Below, in pieces: positions 39,441 through 47,530 of a stretch of 64,000 bases of DNA. Positions within the stretch are counted from its first letter, which is position 1, and each line of letters begins with the position of its first letter. The position numbers and the translations under genes are program-made. Origin of the DNA: Paraburkholderia guartelaensis (GTDB lineage Bacteria > Pseudomonadota > Gammaproteobacteria > Burkholderiales > Burkholderiaceae); assembly GCF_004353905.1 (NCBI RefSeq), contig NZ_SMOD01000012.1:184632-248631 (forward strand). Reading direction: 5' to 3'. The notes under the pieces are model-generated. The model did not search any database, was not told the DNA's origin, and saw nothing but the letters and a program-made list of their open reading frames with translations.

Positions 39441-41249
39441 ATGAACCCGATGATCGTTACCTCGCTCATTCTTGCCGTAACGATGGTGCTGTTCATCTGG
39501 AACAAGCTGCCCGCGGCGGTCGTCGCCGTCATGTCGTTGCTCGCGCTGTACCTCACGGGCGTGCTGACGATGCACGAGGCGTTGGGCGGATTCGGCGATC
39601 CGCTCATCGTCTTCATCGCCGCGCTGCTGGGCGTCGGGATCGGCCTCGAAACGACCGGCGTGGGTACGTGGGCGGGCCAATGGCTCATTCGTCATGCCGG
39701 CCAGAGCCATAAGCGGCTCATCGCTTCGCTGCTGATCCTGTCCGCGATCTCGACGGCATTGATCGGCATGAACGGCGCCGTTGTCGCGATGTTGCCGATC
39801 GCGGTCATCGTCTGCGTACGCACGCGGCTCGAGCCTTCCCAACTGATGATGCCGGTGTCGATTGCGTGCCTGACCGGCGCCAAGCTGACACTACTTGGCA
39901 GTCCTGTTAATGTCATCGCCGCGAGCGCGGCCGATGCGGCAGGTGGCGTGCCGATCCGCTTCTTCGAATGGTCGATCGTGGGCCTACCGCTTTTCGCGGG
40001 CAGTCTCGTCATCATTCTGGTACTCGGGCCGCTCTTGCTGCCCAAGCGCAGTTCGGGATCGCTGCCTGCCGATTTCAGCCAGCATGCGCACACGCTCGTC
40101 GAACAGTACCGCATGGCCGACGACGTGTGCCGGCTGCGCGTGCGCGCCGGCTCGCCGTTCATCGGCAAGACGACGGCCGACATCGATCTGACGCAATACC
40201 CGGGCCTCAGCGTCCTCGCGCTCATGGGCAAGGAGGATGAGGAGCTGGGCGGGCAGGAAGCGGCGGAGGGGCAGCACCTTCTGGTGCGCGGCGACGCGCA
40301 GGTTGTGGCACGACTGGCAAACGACCTGCACCTCGCCATTCGCGAGCCGTACGCGGAATCGCAGGCGGTGACCAATGCGTTGTTCAACCGCTCGTCCGGC
40401 CTTGCCGAGGTGGTGATCCCGCAGCGCTCCGCGCTAATTGGTCAAAGCGTGTTTCCGGGCATGGCGACGCACGAAGGAGACCTGATCGTTCTCGCCGTCC
40501 AGCGGGGTGGCGAAGACGTGCCTGGACCGTCCACGAATCTGCTTGCCGGCGACCATCTGCTGTTCCGGGGCACATGGGAGGCACTGGACAAGCACTTCTC
40601 CGACCCGCAGATCCTGATGGTCGATGCGCCGCAAACCGTCCGGCGCCAGACGGTCGCGCTCAGCCGCGGCGCGCGCGAGGCGCTCATCATCCTCGCTGTC
40701 CTGGTCGTACTGCTTACGACCAATGTCGTACCGGCTGCTGTGGCCACGCTGATCTGCGTGACGGCGATGGTGCTGACACGCGTGATCAAGCTGAGCCAGC
40801 TGTATTCCATCGACTGGAACACCTGCGTGCTGGTCGGCGCGCTGATCCCGCTCGCCACTGCGATGTCGAAGACCGGGCTCGCATATCTGCTTGGCGACTA
40901 CGTGATCCAGATCGTCGGCACCGGCGGCCCGCGTGCCGTGATGGCAGGGCTTTTCGTCGTCGCGGCTGTGCTGACCCAGGTCATCTCCAACAACTCTTCC
41001 GCGCTCGTGACCGTGCCGATTGCGGTTGCCACAGCGCGGGAACTCGGGGTGTCCGCGACGCCGTTCCTGATCGCGGTCGCGCTGGGCGCCGGCGCAGCCC
41101 ACCTCACGCCAATGAGCACGCCGGTGAACATCGTCACGTACGGGCCGGGTGCGTACGCGTTCGGCGACTACTGGAAGATCGGTGCGCTGATCGTGTTGTG
41201 GTCGATGGCGGTGGTCGTGTTCATTGCGCCGTTGTACTGGCGCTTCTAG
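39441..41249 (+). CDS. SLC13/ArsB-type permease with two RCK_C (TrkA-C) domains
   Basis: A 602-residue transporter with an N-terminal helical bundle (MIVTSLILAVTMVLFIWNKL, LTGAKLTLLGSPVNVIAASA), two central soluble TrkA-C-like domains (about 230-310 and 320-400, e.g. RLRVRAGSPFIGKTTADIDL and EVVIPQRSALIGQSVF) and a second helical bundle with SNNSSALVTVPIAVA and LTPMSTPVNIV. This split layout is typical of SLC13-family dicarboxylate or sulfate permeases regulated by RCK_C domains. The ATG at 39441 follows GAAGGGT. It closes the plus-strand operon and is convergent with the DauR-like gene. Confidence 0.85.
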   Translation: MNPMIVTSLILAVTMVLFIWNKLPAAVVAVMSLLALYLTGVLTMHEALGGFGDPLIVFIAALLGVGIGLETTGVGTWAGQWLIRHAGQSHKRLIASLLILSAISTALIGMNGAVVAMLPIAVIVCVRTRLEPSQLMMPVSIACLTGAKLTLLGSPVNVIAASAADAAGGVPIRFFEWSIVGLPLFAGSLVIILVLGPLLLPKRSSGSLPADFSQHAHTLVEQYRMADDVCRLRVRAGSPFIGKTTADIDLTQYPGLSVLALMGKEDEELGGQEAAEGQHLLVRGDAQVVARLANDLHLAIREPYAESQAVTNALFNRSSGLAEVVIPQRSALIGQSVFPGMATHEGDLIVLAVQRGGEDVPGPSTNLLAGDHLLFRGTWEALDKHFSDPQILMVDAPQTVRRQTVALSRGAREALIILAVLVVLLTTNVVPAAVATLICVTAMVLTRVIKLSQLYSIDWNTCVLVGALIPLATAMSKTGLAYLLGDYVIQIVGTGGPRAVMAGLFVVAAVLTQVISNNSSALVTVPIAVATARELGVSATPFLIAVALGAGAAHLTPMSTPVNIVTYGPGAYAFGDYWKIGALIVLWSMAVVVFIAPLYWRF

Positions 41250-41269
41250 TCAGGCATTCGCTCGCACGC

Positions 41270-41947
41270 TTATTCGGCGTCATCCTTCATTTCGCGCAGA
41301 TGCTTGTAGACCGTCGCGCGCCCCATCCCCAGGACCTTCGCCACGTAATTGGCGGAACTCTTGCCCTTGAACGCGCCTTCGGCATACAGCGCTTCGACCA
41401 GTTCGCGCCGGTGTTCGCGCGTGAGCGAGTTGAGCGCGATCTGCCTCTCGCGCAGCCAGCCGTGCAGGAAGGTGTTGATGCGCTCCTGCCAGTCGTCCTT
41501 GAAGAGTTCCTCGGGCTGTGCGATCACGCCTGCGCCCCGCAGGAAAAGGTTGAGCGTGGCCTGCATGTCGTCGAACGCGGCGATGTTGAAGTTGATACAC
41601 ATCACACCCGCCGCGTGCCCTTCATCGTCGAACAGCGCCGTGCTCACGCAACGCATGCGCCGGCCGTCCCAGTTCACCTTCTCGTAGGGGCCGAGCAGCT
41701 TGTTGCGCGTGGTTTCCTCGACGTCTTCGAGCGCGGAGTCGTCGCCGATCTCGCGCTTCGAGAGATTGTTCGAGAGATACGCCACAGTCTGGTCCGTGAG
41801 GTCGTGAATCACGACCTCCGCGAACGGGAAGAACAGCGTGGTGATGCTGTCCGCCACGTGCGCATAGCGCGAGAGCAGCAGGTCGCGCGCGGTCTTCGGG
41901 CTGGCGGTTTTTTTCACGCGGATTGGCTCGTTTTCTCGTTTCGGCAT
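41270..41947 (-). CDS. DauR/YheO-type transcriptional regulator (PAS_6 plus HTH)
   Basis: A 225-residue protein. Residues about 25-140 form a YheO-like PAS domain (LLLSRYAHVADSITTLFFP, EVVIHDLTDQTVAYLSNN, GVMCINFNIAAFDDM). The C-terminus has an HTH (LVEALYAEGAFKGKSSANYVAKVLGMGRATVYKHLREM). This is the architecture of DauR, which represses D-arginine utilisation genes in P. aeruginosa. The ornithine-cyclodeaminase-like gene lies 74 bases upstream on the same strand, and the FAD dehydrogenase in the divergent operon completes a dauBAR-like set. The start at 41947 (MPKRENEPIRVKK) is the first ATG at which the protein reads naturally. Confidence 0.85.
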   Translation of the reverse strand: MPKRENEPIRVKKTASPKTARDLLLSRYAHVADSITTLFFPFAEVVIHDLTDQTVAYLSNNLSKREIGDDSALEDVEETTRNKLLGPYEKVNWDGRRMRCVSTALFDDEGHAAGVMCINFNIAAFDDMQATLNLFLRGAGVIAQPEELFKDDWQERINTFLHGWLRERQIALNSLTREHRRELVEALYAEGAFKGKSSANYVAKVLGMGRATVYKHLREMKDDAE

Positions 41948-42021
41948 CGGACTGGGACTGGGTTGCGGCACAAAGGATGTCGATGATACTGCGATCGCTC
42001 GATGCCGCGCATCAACAGGCA

Positions 42022-42999
42022 TCAACGTGCGCTTCGCAGATGTGCATACAGCGCGTTCGCGACGGCCATGTCCTCGAGGCCAAGTCCGATCGAGCGGAAG
42101 AATGCATGGCGTGCGTAAGCCGGTCTCGGGCACGCGTCGTTGGCGAGTTCCGCGAGATCGCCCGCGATCGCATCCGGCGACCAGCCGTGCTCGCGCGCGG
42201 CCAGCACCATTTCGCCTGCGCTTTGCGGCGTGGTGTGGCGATAGTCGCAGTACACATCGAGCGAGGGCAGCGCGGCCGGATCGATTTCATGCGCGTTTGC
42301 GACGTTCGTGCTGATCGAAGTGATGAGCGCGGGTTTCGTGAGCGTGTCCAGCGCGAGCACGGGCTTGCCCGACGAGGTGCACAGCATCACCACGTCGGCG
42401 TCTTGCACGCAGGCTTCGGCCGTCTGCGCCATGCTTGCCCGTGCGTCCAGGGCGCGCAGTTCAGACTGACGCTGTGCGTCGCACGCGAGCTTCGGCGAAA
42501 ACACGCGAATGCTCTCCCACGCGCGAAGCGGCGCAACGTGACGAATATGCGCCAGCGCGACCGCGCCCGAGCCGATCACGGCCAGGCGTTTCGCCTCGCG
42601 CGGCGCGAGCTGGTCGACGGCGAGCGCCGTGGTGCCCGCGGTGCGCTCGGTGGTGAGCAGCGCCGAGTCGCACCACATGAGCGGCTGACCCGTTTTCATC
42701 GACATCAGCGCGGTCCACGCGGTGATGATGGGCGGCTGGCCTTCGGCGCCGACGATATACGGCGAGAGTTTCGCGCCGAAGACGCCCGCTTCGGCCAACA
42801 CGCCGAGATAGGTGATGAAGTCGCCTGCCTGCTTCGGGAACAGCGTGAGGGTTTGCGGCGGCTGCACGGCGTCGCCGCGGCCGAGCGAGGCGAACAGGCG
42901 GGCCAGTTCGCCCCGCACGTCGAGGCTGGGCAGGGCGGCTCGCACCTGGGCGGCGTCGACGACGAGCGGCGCGGCGATGGCTTGGGACATCTCGTTCAT
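42022..42999 (-). CDS. Ornithine cyclodeaminase/mu-crystallin family protein (DauB-like)
   Basis: A 325-residue NAD(P)-dependent enzyme. The active-site region FGAKLSPYIVGAEGQPPIITAWTALM, the TTERTAGTTALAVDQLAP helix and the dinucleotide-binding LAVIGSGAVALAHIRHV followed by DADVVMLCTSSGKPV are family hallmarks. Members catalyse ornithine cyclodeamination, ketimine reduction or, as DauB, the reductive amination of 2-ketoarginine to L-arginine. GGAG seven bases before the ATG at 42999 fixes the start. With the DauR-like regulator and a D-amino-acid dehydrogenase it suggests D-to-L conversion of a basic amino acid. The exact reaction is unproven. Confidence 0.87.
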   Translation of the reverse strand: MNEMSQAIAAPLVVDAAQVRAALPSLDVRGELARLFASLGRGDAVQPPQTLTLFPKQAGDFITYLGVLAEAGVFGAKLSPYIVGAEGQPPIITAWTALMSMKTGQPLMWCDSALLTTERTAGTTALAVDQLAPREAKRLAVIGSGAVALAHIRHVAPLRAWESIRVFSPKLACDAQRQSELRALDARASMAQTAEACVQDADVVMLCTSSGKPVLALDTLTKPALITSISTNVANAHEIDPAALPSLDVYCDYRHTTPQSAGEMVLAAREHGWSPDAIAGDLAELANDACPRPAYARHAFFRSIGLGLEDMAVANALYAHLRSAR

Positions 43000-43022
43000 G
43001 TTGGGGCTCCGGAGTCGCGGTG

Positions 43023-43067
43023 TAGACATTTTTGTCCATTCTAGACTTTATTTTTATTTTTCGTCTA
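43023..43067. promoter_or_regulatory. Repeated TAGAC/GTCTA half-sites between divergent D-amino-acid operons
   Basis: TAGAC occurs at 43023-43027 and 43042-43046, its complement GTCTA at 43063-43067 and the near match GTCCA at 43034-43038. Thus a near-dyad with a six-base spacer is followed by a perfect dyad with a 16-base spacer, all in a very T-rich stretch of the divergent promoter. A DauR-type regulator is the natural candidate to bind here. Confidence 0.5.
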
Positions 43068-43159
43068 TATTCCTCCTGCGGCCGCGGCCCTCGTGAAAGG
43101 GCGCCGCACGAAAGCGCAACACACGTGAACAGACACTTATTACGAATTGGGTGACGACG

Positions 43160-43957
43160 ATGAACAGGAAGATGATTCGCTTTGCGGCTGCGGCCAGCCT
43201 TGCGTGCCTGGCGGGTATGACGGCGGGCGCGGCGCACGCGCAAGACCCGAAAACGCTGCGCTTCGGCGTGGAGGCGTCCTATCCGCCGTTCGAGAGCAAG
43301 ACGCCCTCGGGTGATCTGCAAGGCTTCGACATCGATATCGGCAACGCGGTGTGCCAGAAACTGCAGATGAAGTGCGTGTGGGTGGAGAACAGCTTCGACG
43401 GCCTGATCGCCGCGCTCGAGGCGCGCAAGTTCGACGTCATCAACTCGGCCATGAACATCACCGACAAACGGCGTCAGCAGATCGCCTTCACGCCCGCCAT
43501 CTACGTGATGCCGATCCAGATGGTCGCGAAGCGCGGCTCGGGCCTGCAGCCCACGCCGGCGAGCCTGAAGGGCAAGTCGGTTGGCGTGCTGCAAGGCTCG
43601 ACGCAGGAAGACTATGTGCGCAAGCATTGGGGCACGCAGGGCGTGAACGTCGTCACCTACGAGAACCAGGACCAGATTTTCGCGGACCTCGCAGCCGGGC
43701 GCCTGGACGGCGCGGTGCAGGAAGTGCAGACCGCCACGGACGGCTTCCTGTCGAAACCGCAGGGCAAGGGCTTCGAATTCGCGGGCGCGCCGCTCAAGGA
43801 CCCAGCCACGCTCGGCGAAGGCACGGGCTTCGGCATGCGCAAGGACGACGCGGCGCTCAAGGCGAAGGTGGTCGCCGCGATCGATTCGCTGCGCCAGGAC
43901 GGTACGCTCACGAAGCTGTCGATGAAGTATTTCGGCCGCGATATCGTCGCGAAGTGA
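43160..43957 (+). CDS. Cationic/polar amino acid ABC transporter substrate-binding protein
   Basis: A 265-residue type II periplasmic binding protein with signal peptide MNRKMIRFAAAASLACLAGM ending AAHA. The mature part reads LRFGVEASYPPFESKTPSGDLQGFDIDIGNAVC, the ArgT/HisJ signature, with the SFDGLIAALEARKFDVI motif. Lysine/arginine/ornithine binding is the usual role of the closest families. No permease genes are adjacent. The ATG at 43160 is preferred over the GTG at 43151 because of the signal peptide. It leads the operon with the FAD dehydrogenase 31 bases downstream. Confidence 0.88.
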   Translation: MNRKMIRFAAAASLACLAGMTAGAAHAQDPKTLRFGVEASYPPFESKTPSGDLQGFDIDIGNAVCQKLQMKCVWVENSFDGLIAALEARKFDVINSAMNITDKRRQQIAFTPAIYVMPIQMVAKRGSGLQPTPASLKGKSVGVLQGSTQEDYVRKHWGTQGVNVVTYENQDQIFADLAAGRLDGAVQEVQTATDGFLSKPQGKGFEFAGAPLKDPATLGEGTGFGMRKDDAALKAKVVAAIDSLRQDGTLTKLSMKYFGRDIVAK

Positions 43958-43988
43958 TGTTGATGACTTTGGAATCCAGAGCCGATTC

Positions 43989-45233
43989 ATGAGCAAGAGC
44001 GCGATCGTTCTCGGTGCGGGAATCGTGGGCGTGAGCGTCGCGCTGCATCTGCAGGCGCGCGGCGTGCAGGTCACGCTCGTCGACCGGCGCGGGCCCGGCG
44101 AGGAAACGAGCCATGGCAATGCGGGGTTGATCGAGTCGTCGTCGGTGGTGCCTTATGGCTTTCCGCGCGACTGGCGCACGCTGCTGCGCCTCGTGCGCAA
44201 CGACTCGACCGTGCTGCGCTACGACGTGCGCTCGTTGCCCGCTTATGCACGCTGGCTCGCGTCCTTCTGGCGCGAGTCGTCGCCGGCGCGCCTCGCGCAC
44301 GCCGCGCACGACATGCTGCCGCTCATCGAGCGCAGCGTGGCCGAGCACGACGCACTGATCGAGCGTGCCGGCTTGCGCGAAATCGTGCGGCCCGTCGGCT
44401 GGCTCGAAGCGTGGCGCTCGGCCGCCGGCCTCGAACGCGAAATGCGCACGGCACAGGGCGTGGCCGACGCACACGGCCTACATGTGCAGATGTTCGACGC
44501 ACCGGGCCTGCTCGCACTGGAGCCCTCACTCCACGAGGGCTATGCGGGCGCGATTCACTGGATCGATCCCGCAAGCGTGGCGGATCCTGGCGCGCTGACA
44601 AAGGGCTATGCGCAATTGTTCCTGCGTGAAGGCGGTACATTTGCACGGGGCGATGCGCGTACGCTGATGCCCGAAGGCAAAGGTTGGCGAGTGCAGACCG
44701 AGGAAGGACCGGCGAGCGCCGAGCTTGCGGTCGTGGCGCTCGGCCCCTGGTCGGATCTCGTGACGCAGCCGCTCGGCTACCGTGTGCCGCTCATGGTCAA
44801 GCGCGGCTATCACATGCACTACGCGAGCGAGGCGCGTGCGCCGCTCGTGCGTCCGGTGGTGGATATCGAAGGCGGTTACGTCGTCGCACCGATGCGTCGC
44901 GGCCTGCGTCTCACCACTGGCGTCGAGCTTGCCACGCGCGAGCGGCCTCCCAACTACGCGCAGCTCGACGCGGCCGAGCGCGAAGCGCGTCCCGTGTTCG
45001 GCCTCGGCGCGCGGCTAGACGAAACACCGTGGATGGGCTTGCGCCCGTGTACGCCCGACATGCGCCCGCTACTTGGGCCTGCGCCGCGCCATGCGGGGCT
45101 GTGGTTCGCGTTCGGTCACAATCATCATGGGCTCACGCTAGGGCCGGTCACGGCGCGCCTCGTTGCCGAGCAAATCGTCGGTGAAACGCCGTTCATCGAT
45201 CCCACGCCGTATTTGCCCGCGCGATTTAGCTAG
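43989..45233 (+). CDS. FAD-dependent D-amino-acid dehydrogenase (DadA/DauA type)
   Basis: A 414-residue flavoprotein. The FAD-binding motif AIVLGAGIVGVSVALHLQAR is at the N-terminus, followed by RRGPGEETSHGNAGLIESSS, the DadA-type segment in which GNAG(L) contacts FAD. The C-terminal WMGLRPCTPDMRPLLGPAP and GHNHHGLTLGPVTARLVAEQI motifs match D-amino-acid dehydrogenases. It would oxidise a D-amino acid to a 2-oxo acid and pass electrons to the respiratory chain. With the DauB-like enzyme this gives a two-step racemisation route. It is convergent with the hydrolase gene, one base apart. Confidence 0.9.
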   Translation: MSKSAIVLGAGIVGVSVALHLQARGVQVTLVDRRGPGEETSHGNAGLIESSSVVPYGFPRDWRTLLRLVRNDSTVLRYDVRSLPAYARWLASFWRESSPARLAHAAHDMLPLIERSVAEHDALIERAGLREIVRPVGWLEAWRSAAGLEREMRTAQGVADAHGLHVQMFDAPGLLALEPSLHEGYAGAIHWIDPASVADPGALTKGYAQLFLREGGTFARGDARTLMPEGKGWRVQTEEGPASAELAVVALGPWSDLVTQPLGYRVPLMVKRGYHMHYASEARAPLVRPVVDIEGGYVVAPMRRGLRLTTGVELATRERPPNYAQLDAAEREARPVFGLGARLDETPWMGLRPCTPDMRPLLGPAPRHAGLWFAFGHNHHGLTLGPVTARLVAEQIVGETPFIDPTPYLPARFS

Positions 45234-45234
45234 G

Positions 45235-46239
45235 TCAGTCGTGCCCTTCAGCACGGACGGAATCGACGACAGCCTTCACGGCATTGACGACTACGTCCGG
45301 CCGCTCGAATTGAATGTCGTGGTCCGAGTCGACATACTCATGGCGGCTATTTGACGACCACGTGGCCTCATCGTCCTGCAGCCGCTTCCAGATGATGCGC
45401 ACTTGCTCTCCCTGAGCGCTCGTAATTTTCATCGATTGAAGCGCTGCCGGTGAGAACGGCGCCATCGCGGTCAGTACATAGAGAGGGCGTTGCCCGAGTT
45501 GACGAAACGTTCCGGCCTCAGCAAGTGTCTCATTCAAGGCATTGTTCTCCCGTAGCATGGGCGCAAGGGAAGTGGGCGCGTACGCCCTGATGGCCTGAAC
45601 GTCTTCGAGGCTTTGATTCGGCGCTTGTTGGACCAAACCTGGCGCCAATGCGCGCACGAGCCCGCTCCACGCCAGCGATGCGGCGAGCTCGGCCAACATC
45701 GTGTCCGATGGCGGCATAACCGTTTGAAGTGCCTTAACCTGATCCGGGTGCGATGCGTCGACGAATACCAGGCCTGCAATGTCCGCGCCGTAGAATTTTG
45801 TGTAGGCCATGATGTACGGGCCTCCCAACGACTGTCCGACGATCACGAACGGACCATGCTCACCGGCCGTGCTCAACGCGCGATGCAAATCTTCGGCGAC
45901 AGTTCTTGCATCGAAAGCCCCTTTGCCTGGCTCACTCCACATAATCCCAGCGCGGCTATAAGAGCACGTGCGCGTCTTCTCGGCTACGGAAGGCTGAACA
46001 GCTGACCAGCTCAAAGCACCGCTCAAATCCAGGCCAGATTCAAAAACTACCGTGGGCGAGCCAGTGCCGATGCAATAAAGCTGGATATTTCGACCGCCAA
46101 CGTCGACGAGTTCCCCGGGCGGAGAAAAGCGCTTCCTGGTCACGTGCCGCTCATAAGCTTCGAAGGTGGCACCCGATGCAGTGACAAGAACGATTAATGC
46201 GAGTCCCGCCAATGCAATACGAATAATCCAGCGTTTCAC
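45235..46239 (-). CDS. Membrane-anchored alpha/beta hydrolase
   Basis: A 334-residue hydrolase from a GTG at 46239 (reading VKRWIIRIALAGLALIVLVT), preceded by AGGAA at good spacing; an ATG at 46278 is the longer alternative. The N-terminal helix is a signal anchor. The hydrolase core has VDVGGRNIQLYCIGTGSPTVVFESG, the nucleophile elbow GQSLGG (serine nucleophile), FVDASHPDQV, and a likely C-terminal histidine in YVDSDHDIQFERPDVV. The substrate is unknown; esterase or lipase activity is plausible. It is divergent from the LysE-type gene. Confidence 0.82.
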   Translation of the reverse strand: MKRWIIRIALAGLALIVLVTASGATFEAYERHVTRKRFSPPGELVDVGGRNIQLYCIGTGSPTVVFESGLDLSGALSWSAVQPSVAEKTRTCSYSRAGIMWSEPGKGAFDARTVAEDLHRALSTAGEHGPFVIVGQSLGGPYIMAYTKFYGADIAGLVFVDASHPDQVKALQTVMPPSDTMLAELAASLAWSGLVRALAPGLVQQAPNQSLEDVQAIRAYAPTSLAPMLRENNALNETLAEAGTFRQLGQRPLYVLTAMAPFSPAALQSMKITSAQGEQVRIIWKRLQDDEATWSSNSRHEYVDSDHDIQFERPDVVVNAVKAVVDSVRAEGHD

Positions 46240-46346
46240 GACGTTTTCCTGATAGGCCGGTCGCGTGGGATTATGCACCTCTTTATGGCGGCGACTACGT
46301 TTATGGCAAGCTATATGGCAATCTCAACCCGGACCTAGCCAAAACC

Positions 46347-46973
46347 GTGAGCATTCACACATACATGCTGTTCGTCGGCGCCAGTCTCATTTTGTGCCTC
46401 GTCCCCGGTCCCGATATGTTGTTCTTGCTTGGGCGGACGATCGCCCAGGGGCGCGGGGCAGGCCTTTGCGCTGCATTCGGGATTAATCTCGGCGCTTACG
46501 TGCACCTGCTTGCCGCGGTAACCGGTCTCTCTGCGATTGTCCTCGCATCGGCGACGGCGTTCACCGCTGTGAAGTGGCTAGGTGCTGCCTATCTGGTCTA
46601 TCTCGGCTTGGGAGCATTGGCCTCCAGGGGAAGCGTTGCTATTCCTGTTGGCGACGCCAGGAAAAAAGCTTTGCGGCTCATCTTTTGGCAAGGCTTTCTC
46701 AGCGACGTGTTAAACCCGAAAGTCGCGCTGTTTTACCTCGCATTGCTTCCCCAGTTCATGAACGCGCACGACCCAAATCCTCTGAAGCATCTCATCGCGT
46801 TGGGCGTGATTGGCAATATGGTTGGAATAGCGACGAGCATTACCTATGTGTTTCTCGCAGCGCGAATGACAAGTGCACTTCGCCGCAACCAGGCTATTTC
46901 ATATTGGCTGACCAAGACCATGGGCGCCTTGTTTGTCGGATTAGGCCTGAAGTTGGCAACAGAGAAAATCTGA
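46347..46973 (+). CDS. LysE/RhtB family amino acid exporter
   Basis: A 208-residue protein with six hydrophobic segments. The N-terminal CLVPGPDMLFLLGRTIAQGRGAGL motif and the VKWLGAAYLVYLGLGAL and GFLSDVLNPKVALFYLALLPQF segments are the standard RhtB/LysE signature. It exports amino acids or related metabolites. The GTG at 46347 gives the family-typical length but lacks a clear ribosome-binding site. The neighbours do not reveal the substrate. Confidence 0.88.
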   Translation: MSIHTYMLFVGASLILCLVPGPDMLFLLGRTIAQGRGAGLCAAFGINLGAYVHLLAAVTGLSAIVLASATAFTAVKWLGAAYLVYLGLGALASRGSVAIPVGDARKKALRLIFWQGFLSDVLNPKVALFYLALLPQFMNAHDPNPLKHLIALGVIGNMVGIATSITYVFLAARMTSALRRNQAISYWLTKTMGALFVGLGLKLATEKI

Positions 46974-47055
46974 TATGGCGATCACTTAGAATCTGTCAAC
47001 GATTCAGGGGGATGTCGCAAGGTCGCCCATAGCCGCGAGATCAGCCGCGTTGTAC

Positions 47056-47490
47056 TCAAGACGCCAGTTCGATCCCGTGGCGCATCATCACGGCCTTTAT
47101 CATGTCCATATTCGGTGGGCCGCCGGCGCCCAACACGCCGGCTACCTCGCGAAAGTAGTCAGGCCCGATGTTGGCGGGCGAAAACACCAAGAGCGCACGA
47201 GCGGGGACTTCGCCCGGATTCGAAAAATGATGGACGCTGCCGCGCGGTGAGAAGCAGTAATCGCCCACGCTCAGGACGCGCACGCAGTCGTCGACCCGGT
47301 AGGTCAGCGATCCCTCCAGGACGTGGATCGTCTCGTCAACGTCGACGTGGCGATGAGGGGGCGGGACTTTGGCACCTGGCTGGACAACCATTTCCGCCAT
47401 CGCCATATGGCCTGTGGTGTCCCGCCCATCGACCAGGAAGCGCATCGACAGTTGTCCGATGGTGATCAGTTCGTCAGGCGCTGAATGCAT
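47056..47490 (-). CDS. Cupin domain protein
   Basis: A 144-residue single-domain cupin. The first cupin motif is PPPHRHVDVDETIHVLEG, and the second is GDYCFSPRGSVHHFSNPG, supplying the His/Glu metal ligands. The AMAEMVVQPGAKV strand precedes them. It could be a small dioxygenase, isomerase or binding protein. It is divergent from a MarR gene 40 bases away, with a perfect dyad between the starts, so MarR control of this gene is likely. Confidence 0.85.
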   Translation of the reverse strand: MHSAPDELITIGQLSMRFLVDGRDTTGHMAMAEMVVQPGAKVPPPHRHVDVDETIHVLEGSLTYRVDDCVRVLSVGDYCFSPRGSVHHFSNPGEVPARALLVFSPANIGPDYFREVAGVLGAGGPPNMDMIKAVMMRHGIELAS

Positions 47491-47512
47491 GGCGAAACTC
47501 CACGGCGTTATG

Positions 47513-47527
47513 GTAAAGTCACTTTAC
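47513..47527. promoter_or_regulatory. Perfect dyad between cupin and MarR genes, candidate MarR operator
   Basis: GTAAAGT and ACTTTAC form perfect 7-bp arms around a central C (47513-47527). The site fills most of the 40-base gap between the cupin start (47490) and the MarR start (47531), so bound protein would block both promoters. It also argues that the MarR gene starts at 47531 rather than at the in-frame ATG at 47510. Confidence 0.65.
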
Positions 47528-47530
47528 TAT

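Noticed and set aside
38406..39842. 478-codon minus-strand frame opposite the GGT-fold hydrolase
   Set aside because: Arg/Asp/His-rich low-information sequence crossing the boundary of two genes; the plus-strand reading has clear family motifs.
42461..44119. 552-codon minus-strand frame through the OCD gene and antisense to the binding protein
   Set aside because: It joins an out-of-frame reading of the OCD homologue with antisense of the divergent operon; no start signal or domain was found.
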